In this document: positions 1 through 7,639 of the stretch, piece by piece
How positions within the stretch are numbered: position 1 is the first letter of the stretch
Layout: each line of letters opens with the position of its first letter
Assembly (NCBI GenBank): GCA_027056465.1
Contig: JALUKS010000092.1
Location: 1 to 28,616 of the forward strand
Length of the DNA stretch: 28,616 bases
Source: Sulfurimonas sp.
GTDB taxonomy: Bacteria; Campylobacterota; Campylobacteria; Campylobacterales; Sulfurimonadaceae
Direction of reading: 5' to 3'
The notes under the pieces: generated by a model
What the model saw: the letters and a program-made list of their open reading frames with translations, nothing else
Told to the model about the DNA's origin: nothing
Databases searched by the model: none
Program-made: the position numbers and the translations under genes

Positions 1-295
1 CAAACATCATCCCATCTATCATCTTCGCCATAGCGCAACAAGCCATCTTAGGCATAACGACGCGTTTATGAGGAGAGAGAACCTTTACACTCTGCCCCAT
101 AAAAGCAACACCACAGAAGAGTACAAATGCAGCATCATTGTCTCTTGTCTTTATAGCAAGTTCTAAAGAGTCACCTGTAATATCACCAACTTCAAAAACT
201 TCATCGCGTTGATAGAAGTGAGCGACTACAGTTACATCCAACTTCTCTTTTAAAGCATCAATTTTTACTTTTAATTCTTCGTTTGTAAAGTTCAC
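1..295 (-). CDS. nadA: Quinolinate synthase NadA, N-terminal part (cut by window edge)
   Basis: NadA condenses iminoaspartate with dihydroxyacetone phosphate to quinolinate in de novo NAD synthesis, using a [4Fe-4S] cluster in the cytoplasm. The first 98 codons are visible; the C-terminal two thirds lie left of the window. Family marks include AHFYQRDEV (residues 25-33), GDITGDS (37-43) and FCGVAFMGQ (60-68), where C61 is the expected first cluster ligand, then PKMACCAMAK (82-91). The start is GTG at 295: an in-frame TAG lies 12 bases upstream and AGGAT precedes it as ribosome-binding site, so no other start is available. It diverges from plsY. The assignment is firm; only the missing C-terminal cluster cysteines are unverified. 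Confidence 0.93.
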   Translation of the reverse strand, partial: MNFTNEELKVKIDALKEKLDVTVVAHFYQRDEVFEVGDITGDSLELAIKTRDNDAAFVLFCGVAFMGQSVKVLSPHKRVVMPKMACCAMAKMIDGMMF

Positions 296-323
296 AAAAT
301 CATCCTATTTTTATAATTATGTG

Positions 324-329
324 ATTATA
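324..329 (-). promoter_or_regulatory. Putative -10 element of nadA
   Basis: TATAAT on the minus strand about 29 bases upstream of the nadA GTG start, inside the short divergent nadA/plsY spacer. No good -35 hexamer is visible, as is common for vegetative promoters in this group. Inferred from consensus only. Confidence 0.45.
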
Positions 330-399
330 CCAAAAAAATTTAGCTACTTATTAATATAGAGAGGGTAGAATGTCATCATAAAACGATTTAAGGAAATTT

Positions 400-1014
400 A
401 TGGACTTTTTATTTAACACAAACATACAGTTTTTTATAGCTGCATACTTGATAGGTGGTATTCCTTTTGGTCTGCTTTTGGCGAAAAAATTTGCTGGTGT
501 TGATGTCAAAGCGAGTGGAAGTGGCAGTATAGGTGCGACTAATGTTCTTCGCGTTGTCAAAGAGAGTAACCCTGCATTAGCGAAGAAACTCGGTATCGCA
601 ACACTTGTGCTTGATGCACTTAAAGGTGTCACAGTTCTTCTAGTTGCTTACTTCATAGGTCTTAGTGAAGCTACACTTTGGGGTATCGCTGTTATCGCCG
701 TTCTTGGTCACTGCTTCTCTCCATATCTCGGCTTAGAAGGTGGTAAAGGTATCGCTACTGGTATGGGTGTTATGATGTTTATGTTACCATTTGAAACAGT
801 TATCGCACTTGTTGTTTGGGGAGTTTTAGCTAAGAGTGTTAAAATATCTTCACTCTCTTCTCTTAGTGGCGTTTTAGCACTCCTCATCTCTAGCTTCTAT
901 ATCCACCCTGCTATGGCTCATGCTCCTGTTGTTCTTATAGTATTAGTGCTATTTTATAAACATATTCCAAATATCGTTCGTCTCTTTAGTGGTCAAGAGA
1001 AAGCCGTAGTATAA
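400..1014 (+). CDS. plsY: Glycerol-3-phosphate acyltransferase PlsY
   Basis: PlsY is an inner-membrane enzyme that moves an acyl group from acyl-phosphate to glycerol-3-phosphate, making lysophosphatidic acid, the first step of phospholipid synthesis. All three family motifs are present: GSGSIGATNVLR (residues 40-51), GHCFSPYLGLEGGKGIAT (103-120), and IPNIVRLFSGQE near the C-terminus (about 189-200). At 204 residues with several hydrophobic segments it matches the usual size. AAGGAAA lies just upstream of the ATG. Its TAA stop overlaps the ATG of folB by one base (TAATG), implying translational coupling. A TAGAAT at 366-371 could be its -10 element. Confidence 0.95.
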   Translation: MDFLFNTNIQFFIAAYLIGGIPFGLLLAKKFAGVDVKASGSGSIGATNVLRVVKESNPALAKKLGIATLVLDALKGVTVLLVAYFIGLSEATLWGIAVIAVLGHCFSPYLGLEGGKGIATGMGVMMFMLPFETVIALVVWGVLAKSVKISSLSSLSGVLALLISSFYIHPAMAHAPVVLIVLVLFYKHIPNIVRLFSGQEKAVV

Positions 1015-1343
1015 TGACTATACATATTGAAGATTTAAAGTTCCAAACTATTATTGGGATTTTAGACTTTGAACGCACTACTCCTCAAGATGTTATCATC
1101 AATCTTACTATAGAGTATAACTACAAAGATGATTTTATAAACTATGCGGAAGTATCTGCACTTATAGAGTCTATTATGATTGAAAAAGAGTTTTTACTTC
1201 TTGAAGAGGCATTAAGCACTCTTGCATTACAACTCAAAAAAGATTTCCCGAAAATAGAGAAACTCTTTTTAAAAATAACAAAACCCTCCATTATGCCTAA
1301 TTGCAAGGTGAGTTTAAGTGAAAACTACAGCTTCAATTCTTAA
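1014..1343 (+). CDS. folB: Dihydroneopterin aldolase FolB
   Basis: FolB converts 7,8-dihydroneopterin to 6-hydroxymethyl-dihydropterin and glycolaldehyde in folate synthesis. The 109-residue length is normal for this small single-domain family. The N-terminal strand leads into IIGILDFERTTPQ, giving the pterin-binding/catalytic glutamate E20 followed by R21, and the C-terminal KITKPSI supplies the expected catalytic lysine K90 before the conserved proline. It overlaps plsY by one base and probably shares its mRNA. Sequence similarity within this family is loose, so the call rests on the ER..PQ and K-P motifs, length and fold-like strand pattern. Confidence 0.82.
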   Translation: MTIHIEDLKFQTIIGILDFERTTPQDVIINLTIEYNYKDDFINYAEVSALIESIMIEKEFLLLEEALSTLALQLKKDFPKIEKLFLKITKPSIMPNCKVSLSENYSFNS

Positions 1344-1362
1344 TCCAAACTTCACTTTTTTT

Positions 1363-1411
1363 TAAAGAAAATTGAAAAAAACTTTAAAGTAACCTAAAGT
1401 TACGCTATCAT
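1363..1411 (+). promoter_or_regulatory. Promoter with tandem TAAAGT boxes before the response regulator
   Basis: TAAAG occurs at 1363, 1385 and 1395. The last two belong to TAAAGTAACC and TAAAGTTACG, a 10-base-period direct repeat typical of OmpR-family operators. GTAAC-ctaaa-GTTAC (1389-1403) is also a perfect inverted repeat, and ACTTTAAAGT (1381-1390) is a perfect palindrome. TATCAT at 1406-1411 is a plausible -10 element, placing the boxes over the -35 region. AGGAAA before the ATG at 1444 is the ribosome-binding site. Autoregulation is inferred. Confidence 0.5.
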
Positions 1412-1443
1412 TTCACAAATATTTACTTACTAGGAAATTATAA

Positions 1444-2118
1444 ATGCGTATTCTTATTATTGAAGATGAAGTTACATTAAACAAAATGCTTGCTGAAGGG
1501 CTAAAAGAGTTCGGTTATCAGAGTGATGTAGTAGAGACACTTAAAGATGGTGAGTACTATCTTGACATTCGTAACTATGATTTAGTTCTTATGGACTGGA
1601 TGTTACCTGATGGTAATTCAGTTGATATCATCGGTGATATCAAGTCAAAAACACCTAAAACTAAGATAGTTGTTATCTCTGCTCGTGATGATAGTCAAAG
1701 CGAAATAGAAGCTCTTCGTTCAGGTGCTGATGATTACATTAGAAAACCTTTTGATTTTGATGTTCTCATAGCTAGAATTGAAGCACAACTGCGTTTTGGT
1801 GGATCAAACATCATCGAAATTGAAGACTTAACTATCAATCCTGAAGAAGAAAAAATCACTTATAAAGAGAAAGAGATAGAGCTTAAAGGAAAACCTTTTG
1901 AAGTTCTAACTCACCTTGCACGTCACCGTGATCAAATTGTTTCTAAAGAACAACTTCTTGACGCAATTTGGGAAGAGCCAGAACTCGTTACTCCAAATGT
2001 AATCGAAGTTGCGATAAATCAAATTAGACAAAAAATGGATAAGCCATTAGGGATTACAACTATCGAGACTGTACGTCGTCGTGGTTATAGATTTTGTTTT
2101 CCAAAAGAGATAAACTAA
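1444..2118 (+). CDS. cosR: OmpR-family response regulator, HsrA/CosR orthologue with intact receiver
   Basis: A 224-residue DNA-binding response regulator: receiver domain (about 1-120) and winged-helix output domain (about 128-220). The output half, including GKPFEVLTHLARHRDQIVSK and ETVRRRGYRFCFPK, closely matches what I remember of Helicobacter HsrA (HP1043) and Campylobacter CosR, essential regulators of redox and growth genes. Those are atypical, lacking a normal phospho-acceptor site. This one keeps the full set: acidic pair E7/D8, acceptor D51 in LVLMDWMLPDG, S79 and K101 in RKPF. A sensor kinase gene follows. An operator-like repeat lies upstream, suggesting autoregulation. Orthology is strong from the output domain; that it is phosphorylated by the neighbouring kinase is inference. 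Confidence 0.87.
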   Translation: MRILIIEDEVTLNKMLAEGLKEFGYQSDVVETLKDGEYYLDIRNYDLVLMDWMLPDGNSVDIIGDIKSKTPKTKIVVISARDDSQSEIEALRSGADDYIRKPFDFDVLIARIEAQLRFGGSNIIEIEDLTINPEEEKITYKEKEIELKGKPFEVLTHLARHRDQIVSKEQLLDAIWEEPELVTPNVIEVAINQIRQKMDKPLGITTIETVRRRGYRFCFPKEIN

Positions 2119-2125
2119 CCTCTTT

Positions 2126-2160
2126 TTCACCCTTCTTTGGGTGAATTGCTTTTTTATTTA
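2126..2160 (+). terminator. Intrinsic terminator between response regulator and kinase genes
   Basis: TTCACCC (2126-2132), a six-base loop TTCTTT and GGGTGAA (2139-2145) form a perfect 7-bp stem, followed by TTGCTTTTTTATTTA. It starts 8 bases after the regulator stop codon and ends just before the kinase ribosome-binding site, so the kinase would be made from read-through or from its own weak promoter. Confidence 0.75.
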
Positions 2161-2171
2161 TAAGGTACCTT

Positions 2172-3473
2172 ATGTTATCACAGCGAAGTATACGTAAAAA
2201 TTTTCTTATTCAACTCCTTATCTCTTCTATATCTTTAATTTTAATATTCTCTTCTATACTCTATTTTTTTATTGAAAAATCTATTATTGATGATAAAAGT
2301 CTTGAGCTTGAGCATTATGCAAAAAATATTGTTGAAAATAAATCAATTTATAAACAAGAAGAGTTAATGACTGGTAATATGCTCTCTCTAAACATCGAAA
2401 TACTAACTATCAACAATACAAATATAGAAGTATCTAGCTATCAGACTACACGGAACAAACATACATATCTTACACTTATATACCCGTTTAAGGCAAGTAA
2501 GGGTATTTACCTTAAGCTAACTAAACAGATTACACAGACAAAAAAGCTCTTGAATAAGATTTTAAAATATATATTTATTATTAATATCGCTGGATCTATC
2601 CTGATCCTTGCATATGCTATAGCACTTTCAAAGATGCTTGTACGACCACTGAAAATATTAAATGCTAAACTTGCCAATATGAATGAGCATTTTATTAAAC
2701 CAATCAATACAAAAGCACTACCTACAGAGTTTGAACCTCTCGGGGAAACAATAAACCATCTTATAGCCCGGATTCAAAACTTTGTAAAGTACCAAAAAGA
2801 GCTCTTTATAGGGACAGCTCATGAGCTTAAAACGCCACTAGCAGTTATTAAACTCAAAAACCAAGTGACACTTATAAAAAAACGCTCTCCCCAAGAGTAT
2901 ATAGAAGCACTTAATGTGACAAATAAGACCATAGATGAGATGAATATCATCGTATCTAATATCTTAAATATAGGTCGTCAAGAAGGAGCACAGCTTGATA
3001 AACCTGTGGAAGTAGATGTAATCCAAATCCTTAAACAAAAAGCAGATGACTTTAAACTACTTGCCAGTAATGAGAGTAAAGAACTACATATGAGTTTTGA
3101 GCCTAATGGCTATATGGCTACACTACAGGTCAGTCTTCTAAATCAGATTATACAGAATTTTTTACAAAATGCTCTGAAGTTCACACCAAAAGAGAAGTCG
3201 GTTACACTTAGAAGTTCTTTAGGAGATTTTGGACTTATCATTGAAGTTATTGACGAGGGGTGTGGTATTGATGATAGTGTAGATCTCTTTGCTCCATTTA
3301 AACGCCAAGGGAATAAACAGGGTGTTGGGCTAGGTCTTTTTCTTGCTAAAAGTGCAGCAGATGCACTCGGTGCAAAGATAGAACTAAAAAACCGAGAAGA
3401 TGGTATTGATGGAACAATAGCTTCTTTACAACTCAACTCAAAGCTATCTTGCATCATTCCTCAAAATAACTAG
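2172..3473 (+). CDS. Membrane sensor histidine kinase
   Basis: A 433-residue inner-membrane kinase, probable partner of the preceding regulator. Transmembrane segment 1 spans about residues 10-34, a periplasmic sensor region of roughly 95 residues follows, and segment 2 lies at about 132-155, leading into a linker and HisKA domain. The phospho-accepting H217 sits in FIGTAHELKTPLAVIK. The ATP-binding domain shows the N-box with N329 and N333, the G1 box DEGCGID (361-367) and G2 box GVGLGLFLAKS (384-394). The sensor region has no cysteine or recognisable ligand fold, so the signal is unknown. It starts at ATG 2172 after TAAGG. An intrinsic terminator separates it from the regulator gene, so kinase levels may be lower. 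Confidence 0.88.
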   Translation: MLSQRSIRKNFLIQLLISSISLILIFSSILYFFIEKSIIDDKSLELEHYAKNIVENKSIYKQEELMTGNMLSLNIEILTINNTNIEVSSYQTTRNKHTYLTLIYPFKASKGIYLKLTKQITQTKKLLNKILKYIFIINIAGSILILAYAIALSKMLVRPLKILNAKLANMNEHFIKPINTKALPTEFEPLGETINHLIARIQNFVKYQKELFIGTAHELKTPLAVIKLKNQVTLIKKRSPQEYIEALNVTNKTIDEMNIIVSNILNIGRQEGAQLDKPVEVDVIQILKQKADDFKLLASNESKELHMSFEPNGYMATLQVSLLNQIIQNFLQNALKFTPKEKSVTLRSSLGDFGLIIEVIDEGCGIDDSVDLFAPFKRQGNKQGVGLGLFLAKSAADALGAKIELKNREDGIDGTIASLQLNSKLSCIIPQNN

Positions 3474-3505
3474 GCTATTTAAAAAGTACTGAAGCTTAAT
3501 TTTGT

Positions 3506-3511
3506 TATAAA
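3506..3511 (+). promoter_or_regulatory. Putative -10 element of ferredoxin-ppx pair
   Basis: TATAAA 48 bases before the ferredoxin ATG in an 80-base spacer; a second AT-rich candidate (ATATAAAAT, near 3531-3540) is closer but leaves little leader. AAGG near 3543 is the ribosome-binding site. Confidence 0.35.
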
Positions 3512-3553
3512 TCGGGCACTGAAAGTAATAAATATAAAATTTAAGGTTTTTTA

Positions 3554-3805
3554 ATGGCACTAATAATAAATGATGAATGTATAGCATGCGATGCTTGTAG
3601 AGAAGAGTGTCCAACAATAGCTATAGAAGAGGGAGATCCTATCTACTATATTGATCCTGATCGCTGTATAGAGTGTGTAGGTATTTATGATGAACCTGCT
3701 TGTATCTCAGTCTGTCCTGTTGACTGTATAGTCCCTGACAAGGATAATGTTGAGTCCATCGCAGAGCTTCAGTTTAAAGCTAAAAACTTAGATATGGAAG
3801 AGTAA
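3554..3805 (+). CDS. fdxA: 2[4Fe-4S] ferredoxin, Allochromatium (Alvin) type
   Basis: A small soluble electron carrier of 83 residues. The first cluster motif is C9-x2-C12-x2-C15-x3-C19-P. The second is expanded, C38-x2-C41-x8-C50-x3-C54-P, and a short C-terminal helix follows; this insertion plus tail defines the low-potential Alvin-type ferredoxins. An extra cysteine at 58 is also usual there. Such ferredoxins can serve reductases including 2-oxoacid oxidoreductases and, possibly, the ferredoxin-dependent nitrate reductase encoded at 13961-16267, though nothing here links them directly. The ppx start is 2 bases after its stop, so the two are co-transcribed; I recall the same pair in Helicobacter pylori (HP0277-HP0278). 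Confidence 0.92.
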   Translation: MALIINDECIACDACREECPTIAIEEGDPIYYIDPDRCIECVGIYDEPACISVCPVDCIVPDKDNVESIAELQFKAKNLDMEE

Positions 3806-3807
3806 CA

Positions 3808-5277
3808 GTGTCTAAGAGAGTTGCTGTCATAGATATAGGCTCTAACTCTGTTAGAATGGTTGTATATGAGAAAACTTCTCGTTATGCTTTTCATCTTCTT
3901 CATGAAGAGAGAAGTAAGGCAAGAATCTCTCAAAATGCTTATAAATTTGAGGGTAATCTTCAAAAAGAACCTATGGCACGTACATTTGATGCACTAGCAA
4001 ATTTTCTTACTATTTGTCAATCTTTTAAAGTTAGAAAACTTCTTTGCGTAGCGACTTCTGCTCTTCGTGATGCTCCAAATAAAAAAGAGTTCATTCAAAA
4101 AGTAAAAGAAAAGCTCAAGATAAATATTAAAATAATTAGTGGAGAAAAAGAGGCATACTTCGGTGGTATCGCTTGTGCAAACCTACTTAAAAAGCAAAAC
4201 AATGCACTTACTGTAGATATTGGTGGTGGCTCTACAGAGTTCTCTATCATTAATGAAGAGAGTGTTACAAATACTCTCTCACTTAAACTCGGTACAGTAC
4301 GATTAAAGGAGCTTTTCTGTGAAAGAAAAGACTTAGAGGGTGCGACAACATATATTGATGCCCAACTGGATAGTTTAAAAATAAAAAATATTACGACACT
4401 TATAGGTATTGGTGGAACTTTTCGTGCTATTGCTACTGCTATTATGCAAAGAGAAGGCTATCCCTTAAATAAAATTCATGGATATGAAATCTCTCCTAAA
4501 ATATTTATTGAGTATATAGATACACTACTACAAGCACAGAGTAGTGAAGAGTTACTTGCACTAGGTATAAAAAAGAATCGCTTTGATGTCATAAAGCCTG
4601 GTACACTTATACTTCAGCGTTTGATGAAGCGTATCGCTCTCTCCTCAATTATTACTAGTGGTGTAGGAGTACGGGAAGGTGTTTATCTTGCTGATTTACT
4701 TCGTAATAACAAACATAGGTTTCCACATAACTATAATACTTCTATAAAATATCTACTAGATGCACATGTTCCTGACACATCTTTTTCTACACAATTAACA
4801 ACACTCAGCAAAAAACTTTTTGATCTTACATCTGAGTACTTTAAGATAGATAAGTGCTTCAGATATGAGTTAGCACTTGCCGCAAAACTCTATCCAACGG
4901 GAGGTAATCTGCACTTTTTCTCGCAAAATAAGCATAGCTATTATCTTATTCAAAATGCGTTAGAGTATGGATTTTCACATAGAAGTATAACACTTATAGC
5001 TACTCTTTCTAAATATGCAAAAAACAAACTTCCGGCATCTTCTCATCTCGAAAAATATAAGATGCTTCTTCCTGATCAAACAACAACAGAAGTTCTTAGC
5101 TATTTACTTTCATTGAGTATCTCTCTTCTAAGCCATAGACCTCGAAATATTGATTTTGATTTATTCCTTAAAGATGGTGTACTGGAAGTAAGTTCTGAAA
5201 ATAACTTATATATTGCAAAAGATAATGTAGAAAAACTTACACTCCCTACTAAGAAGTTTCAGATCATTTTTAGCTAA
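3808..5277 (+). CDS. ppx: Ppx/GppA family exopolyphosphatase / pppGpp phosphohydrolase
   Basis: Ppx/GppA enzymes remove terminal phosphate from polyphosphate or convert pppGpp to ppGpp, linking phosphate storage to the stringent response. The ASKHA fold is marked by VIDIGSNSVRMVV (residues 7-19), SGEKEA (111-116, catalytic glutamate region), TVDIGGGSTEFSI (135-147) and GIGGTFRA (200-207). At 489 residues it also carries the C-terminal helical HD-like domain (about 310-489). There the usual LHD.G position reads LYPTGG (361-366), so metal-binding HD residues are absent, while NKHSYYLI (374-381) is kept. It starts at GTG 3808, 2 bases after the ferredoxin stop, with GGAAGAG upstream. Which substrate dominates cannot be told from sequence. 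Confidence 0.9.
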   Translation: MSKRVAVIDIGSNSVRMVVYEKTSRYAFHLLHEERSKARISQNAYKFEGNLQKEPMARTFDALANFLTICQSFKVRKLLCVATSALRDAPNKKEFIQKVKEKLKINIKIISGEKEAYFGGIACANLLKKQNNALTVDIGGGSTEFSIINEESVTNTLSLKLGTVRLKELFCERKDLEGATTYIDAQLDSLKIKNITTLIGIGGTFRAIATAIMQREGYPLNKIHGYEISPKIFIEYIDTLLQAQSSEELLALGIKKNRFDVIKPGTLILQRLMKRIALSSIITSGVGVREGVYLADLLRNNKHRFPHNYNTSIKYLLDAHVPDTSFSTQLTTLSKKLFDLTSEYFKIDKCFRYELALAAKLYPTGGNLHFFSQNKHSYYLIQNALEYGFSHRSITLIATLSKYAKNKLPASSHLEKYKMLLPDQTTTEVLSYLLSLSISLLSHRPRNIDFDLFLKDGVLEVSSENNLYIAKDNVEKLTLPTKKFQIIFS

Positions 5278-5302
5278 GTAATTAGGTGTAAGAGATTCTT
5301 TC

Positions 5303-7540
5303 TTAAAATCTCTGTCCCATTGTAAACTCAAAGCTTGATGGTTTATCACCTACTTGCTCATTGAGTGGTTTTGCAAACATCAACTGAATAGGTCCAACTG
5401 GAGAAAACCACTCAATACCTGCACCATAACCACCACGAGATATTTCAGAAATAGAACTATCACCAATAAATCCCCAGTCTGCAAAAGTCACCAAACGCAT
5501 CTTTGCTTTTGGAATAAGAGGCATACTAAGTTCCAGTGAATTAGAAAATGTTTTTTCTCCACCAACACGACGGATAGTGCCACCATCATCTACTATAGTA
5601 GGAGAGAGAGAGTTAGACTCATATCCTCTAACACTTCCTATACCACCCATATAGAACTTCTCTGCTAATGGAATATATCCTGTATCTACTATAACATTTA
5701 AACGAGCCTTATATCTAAAAATAGCATCAAAACCAAGTAGACTCTCTAGACCTGCATATTTTCCAAAATTTGTTCTAGATTTTAGAAAATTTGCTGTTGC
5801 CCCAATACCTGTTTTTTCAAAACTTTGAGAGAGTTCAAAACCTTGGCGAGGAAGATAAAAGTCATCTGTATTATCCCATTTTGCACTTACAGTTACACCA
5901 CTTTTTGTGTAATCTTCAAAATAGAAAGTATCTGTAGTTGTTAAATCAATAGTACTATCAAATATATATGAATTTCCCGAAAATCCATAACCTATATATC
6001 CACTAATAAAACGTGAAAATCTATGCCCTACTCCAATACTGATACCATCAGTTAAAACACTGTAATCATCATAATCATATGCAGAGTGATAAATAGAAAA
6101 ATTGCCACTAAAGTCACTATCATTAAGTCTAGGGTTAGCAATATTAAACGAATAAGACTCATTAGTCTGAGATTTTTCAGCTTTTACACCTACATTTATA
6201 CCAGAACCCCATACATTTCTATCATTAACACCAATACTAAGAAGAATACCACCATACGATCCATAACCACCCCCTAACTGAATATTTCCAGTTGGTGCCT
6301 CTTTAACCTTAACAACAAGATCCATGGCATGGTTGTTCACACGTTTCTCTTCTATGGTAGTTCCATCAAAGAAACCTAGACGCCCAAGAGCATTACGAGA
6401 ATCTCTTAAATCTGTAAGGGAGTACATATCACCAGGACCGAGGTAGAGTTCACGACGGATAATTCTATCAAGTGTTCTTGTATTACCAGAGATTACAACA
6501 TCACGGATTCTTACTTTTTCACCTGGTGTAATTCTAAAAACAACTTCTACTGTATGATCTTTTTTATTTTTCTTTAAATCAGGAACTACCTGCACAAAGG
6601 CATAACTCTTATCTGCAATAATAGTTTTTATATGCTCAGCATCACTTCTAAAGGTTTTTATATTAAAGAGTTCACCCTTTTTAAGTTTTATCTGTTTTCG
6701 TAAAATAGCTTCATCTATAACTTTTTTAGATTGGGATAGCGATATTTTACTTATTTTATATGGTTTACCCTCTTTTATCTGATAACTCATATCTGCCGTA
6801 TAGTGATTAAAATTCACACGAACAAAAGGTGCTGCTACTTTAGCATCTAAATAACCATGCTGCATATAGTAGTCACGAATTCTAAGGTTATCATACTCTA
6901 AATCACGAAGAGACATTTTTCCATCATTTCGACCATAAAACCAGCCCATAAATTGGTGCTGTTTATTTGCAATCACACTATTGAAATCATCACTATCTAA
7001 GCCATAAACACCACTGTATTGTAATTTTTTAATGATAATTTCTTCACCCTCATTAACCACAAAAGTAACTTTAATACTTCCATTTTTAAGGTAATCAGTC
7101 TGTATCTCAACAACTGAATCTATTTTTCCCTCTTGAGAGATTGCTTCTATAATTCTTTTTTTTGCATCTTCAAGTACTTTCTCATCATAAAGTGTCCCTT
7201 TTTTTATCCGAACAACACTCTTTTTAATGTCCTCATCATTTTCTTTCCAACCTTTTAGCTCCACCTTGGAAATAATCGCTTTTTCTTTAAAATAAAAGGT
7301 AAGTGTTGTATCATTTAGTTCAACCCATACATCATTAAAATAGCCCTGTTTAAAGTATGTTTTAATAGCTCTATCTATCATCTCCTTGGAGACATCATCA
7401 CCCGCTTCAAAGTCAAGCATACGTAGAGCAACAGGTTTAGAAATATGAACTAATCCAACATAATTAATATGTTTTATTTTTTGTGCAAAAAGAGGGAGTG
7501 AAAAAAGAAGAGCTAAAAAGAGTGTGATAAATAATTTCAT
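5303..7540 (-). CDS. bamA: Outer-membrane protein assembly factor BamA
   Basis: BamA is the essential Omp85 core of the machine that inserts beta-barrel proteins into the outer membrane. A signal peptide covers residues 1-19 (cleavage LFA|Q). Five POTRA domains follow at roughly 22-90, 91-165, 168-257, 262-340 and 344-413. The C-terminal barrel (about 416-745) contains the loop-6 motif SVRGYES (636-642) and ends in phenylalanine (MGQRF), the barrel-targeting signal. The 745-residue length is normal. GGA precedes the ATG by seven bases. It converges on ppx with a 25-base gap and diverges from tyrA across a short spacer; it appears monocistronic. Confidence 0.96.
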   Translation of the reverse strand: MKLFITLFLALLFSLPLFAQKIKHINYVGLVHISKPVALRMLDFEAGDDVSKEMIDRAIKTYFKQGYFNDVWVELNDTTLTFYFKEKAIISKVELKGWKENDEDIKKSVVRIKKGTLYDEKVLEDAKKRIIEAISQEGKIDSVVEIQTDYLKNGSIKVTFVVNEGEEIIIKKLQYSGVYGLDSDDFNSVIANKQHQFMGWFYGRNDGKMSLRDLEYDNLRIRDYYMQHGYLDAKVAAPFVRVNFNHYTADMSYQIKEGKPYKISKISLSQSKKVIDEAILRKQIKLKKGELFNIKTFRSDAEHIKTIIADKSYAFVQVVPDLKKNKKDHTVEVVFRITPGEKVRIRDVVISGNTRTLDRIIRRELYLGPGDMYSLTDLRDSRNALGRLGFFDGTTIEEKRVNNHAMDLVVKVKEAPTGNIQLGGGYGSYGGILLSIGVNDRNVWGSGINVGVKAEKSQTNESYSFNIANPRLNDSDFSGNFSIYHSAYDYDDYSVLTDGISIGVGHRFSRFISGYIGYGFSGNSYIFDSTIDLTTTDTFYFEDYTKSGVTVSAKWDNTDDFYLPRQGFELSQSFEKTGIGATANFLKSRTNFGKYAGLESLLGFDAIFRYKARLNVIVDTGYIPLAEKFYMGGIGSVRGYESNSLSPTIVDDGGTIRRVGGEKTFSNSLELSMPLIPKAKMRLVTFADWGFIGDSSISEISRGGYGAGIEWFSPVGPIQLMFAKPLNEQVGDKPSSFEFTMGQRF

Positions 7541-7607
7541 TAAAATTCCATAGTTAAATATAAGAAAAGATTTTACCCATTATGAGGTTAATCTAGGGTA
7601 AATTGAG

Positions 7608-7613
7608 TATAAT
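7608..7613 (+). promoter_or_regulatory. Putative -10 element of tyrA
   Basis: TATAAT in the sequence GAGTATAATTTC, 26 bases before the chosen tyrA ATG. No convincing -35 hexamer. The minus strand of the same spacer carries CATAAT and TAAAAT, candidates for bamA. Confidence 0.5.
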
Positions 7614-7639
7614 TTCGTAAATTAACTAAGAGATTGAAT

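Noticed and set aside
5291..5313. AGAGATT/AATCTCT hairpin at the convergent ppx-bamA junction as a bidirectional terminator
   Set aside because: The 7-bp stem is AT-rich, has a 9-base loop overlapping the bamA stop, and lacks a T-tract on either side. Too weak to call.
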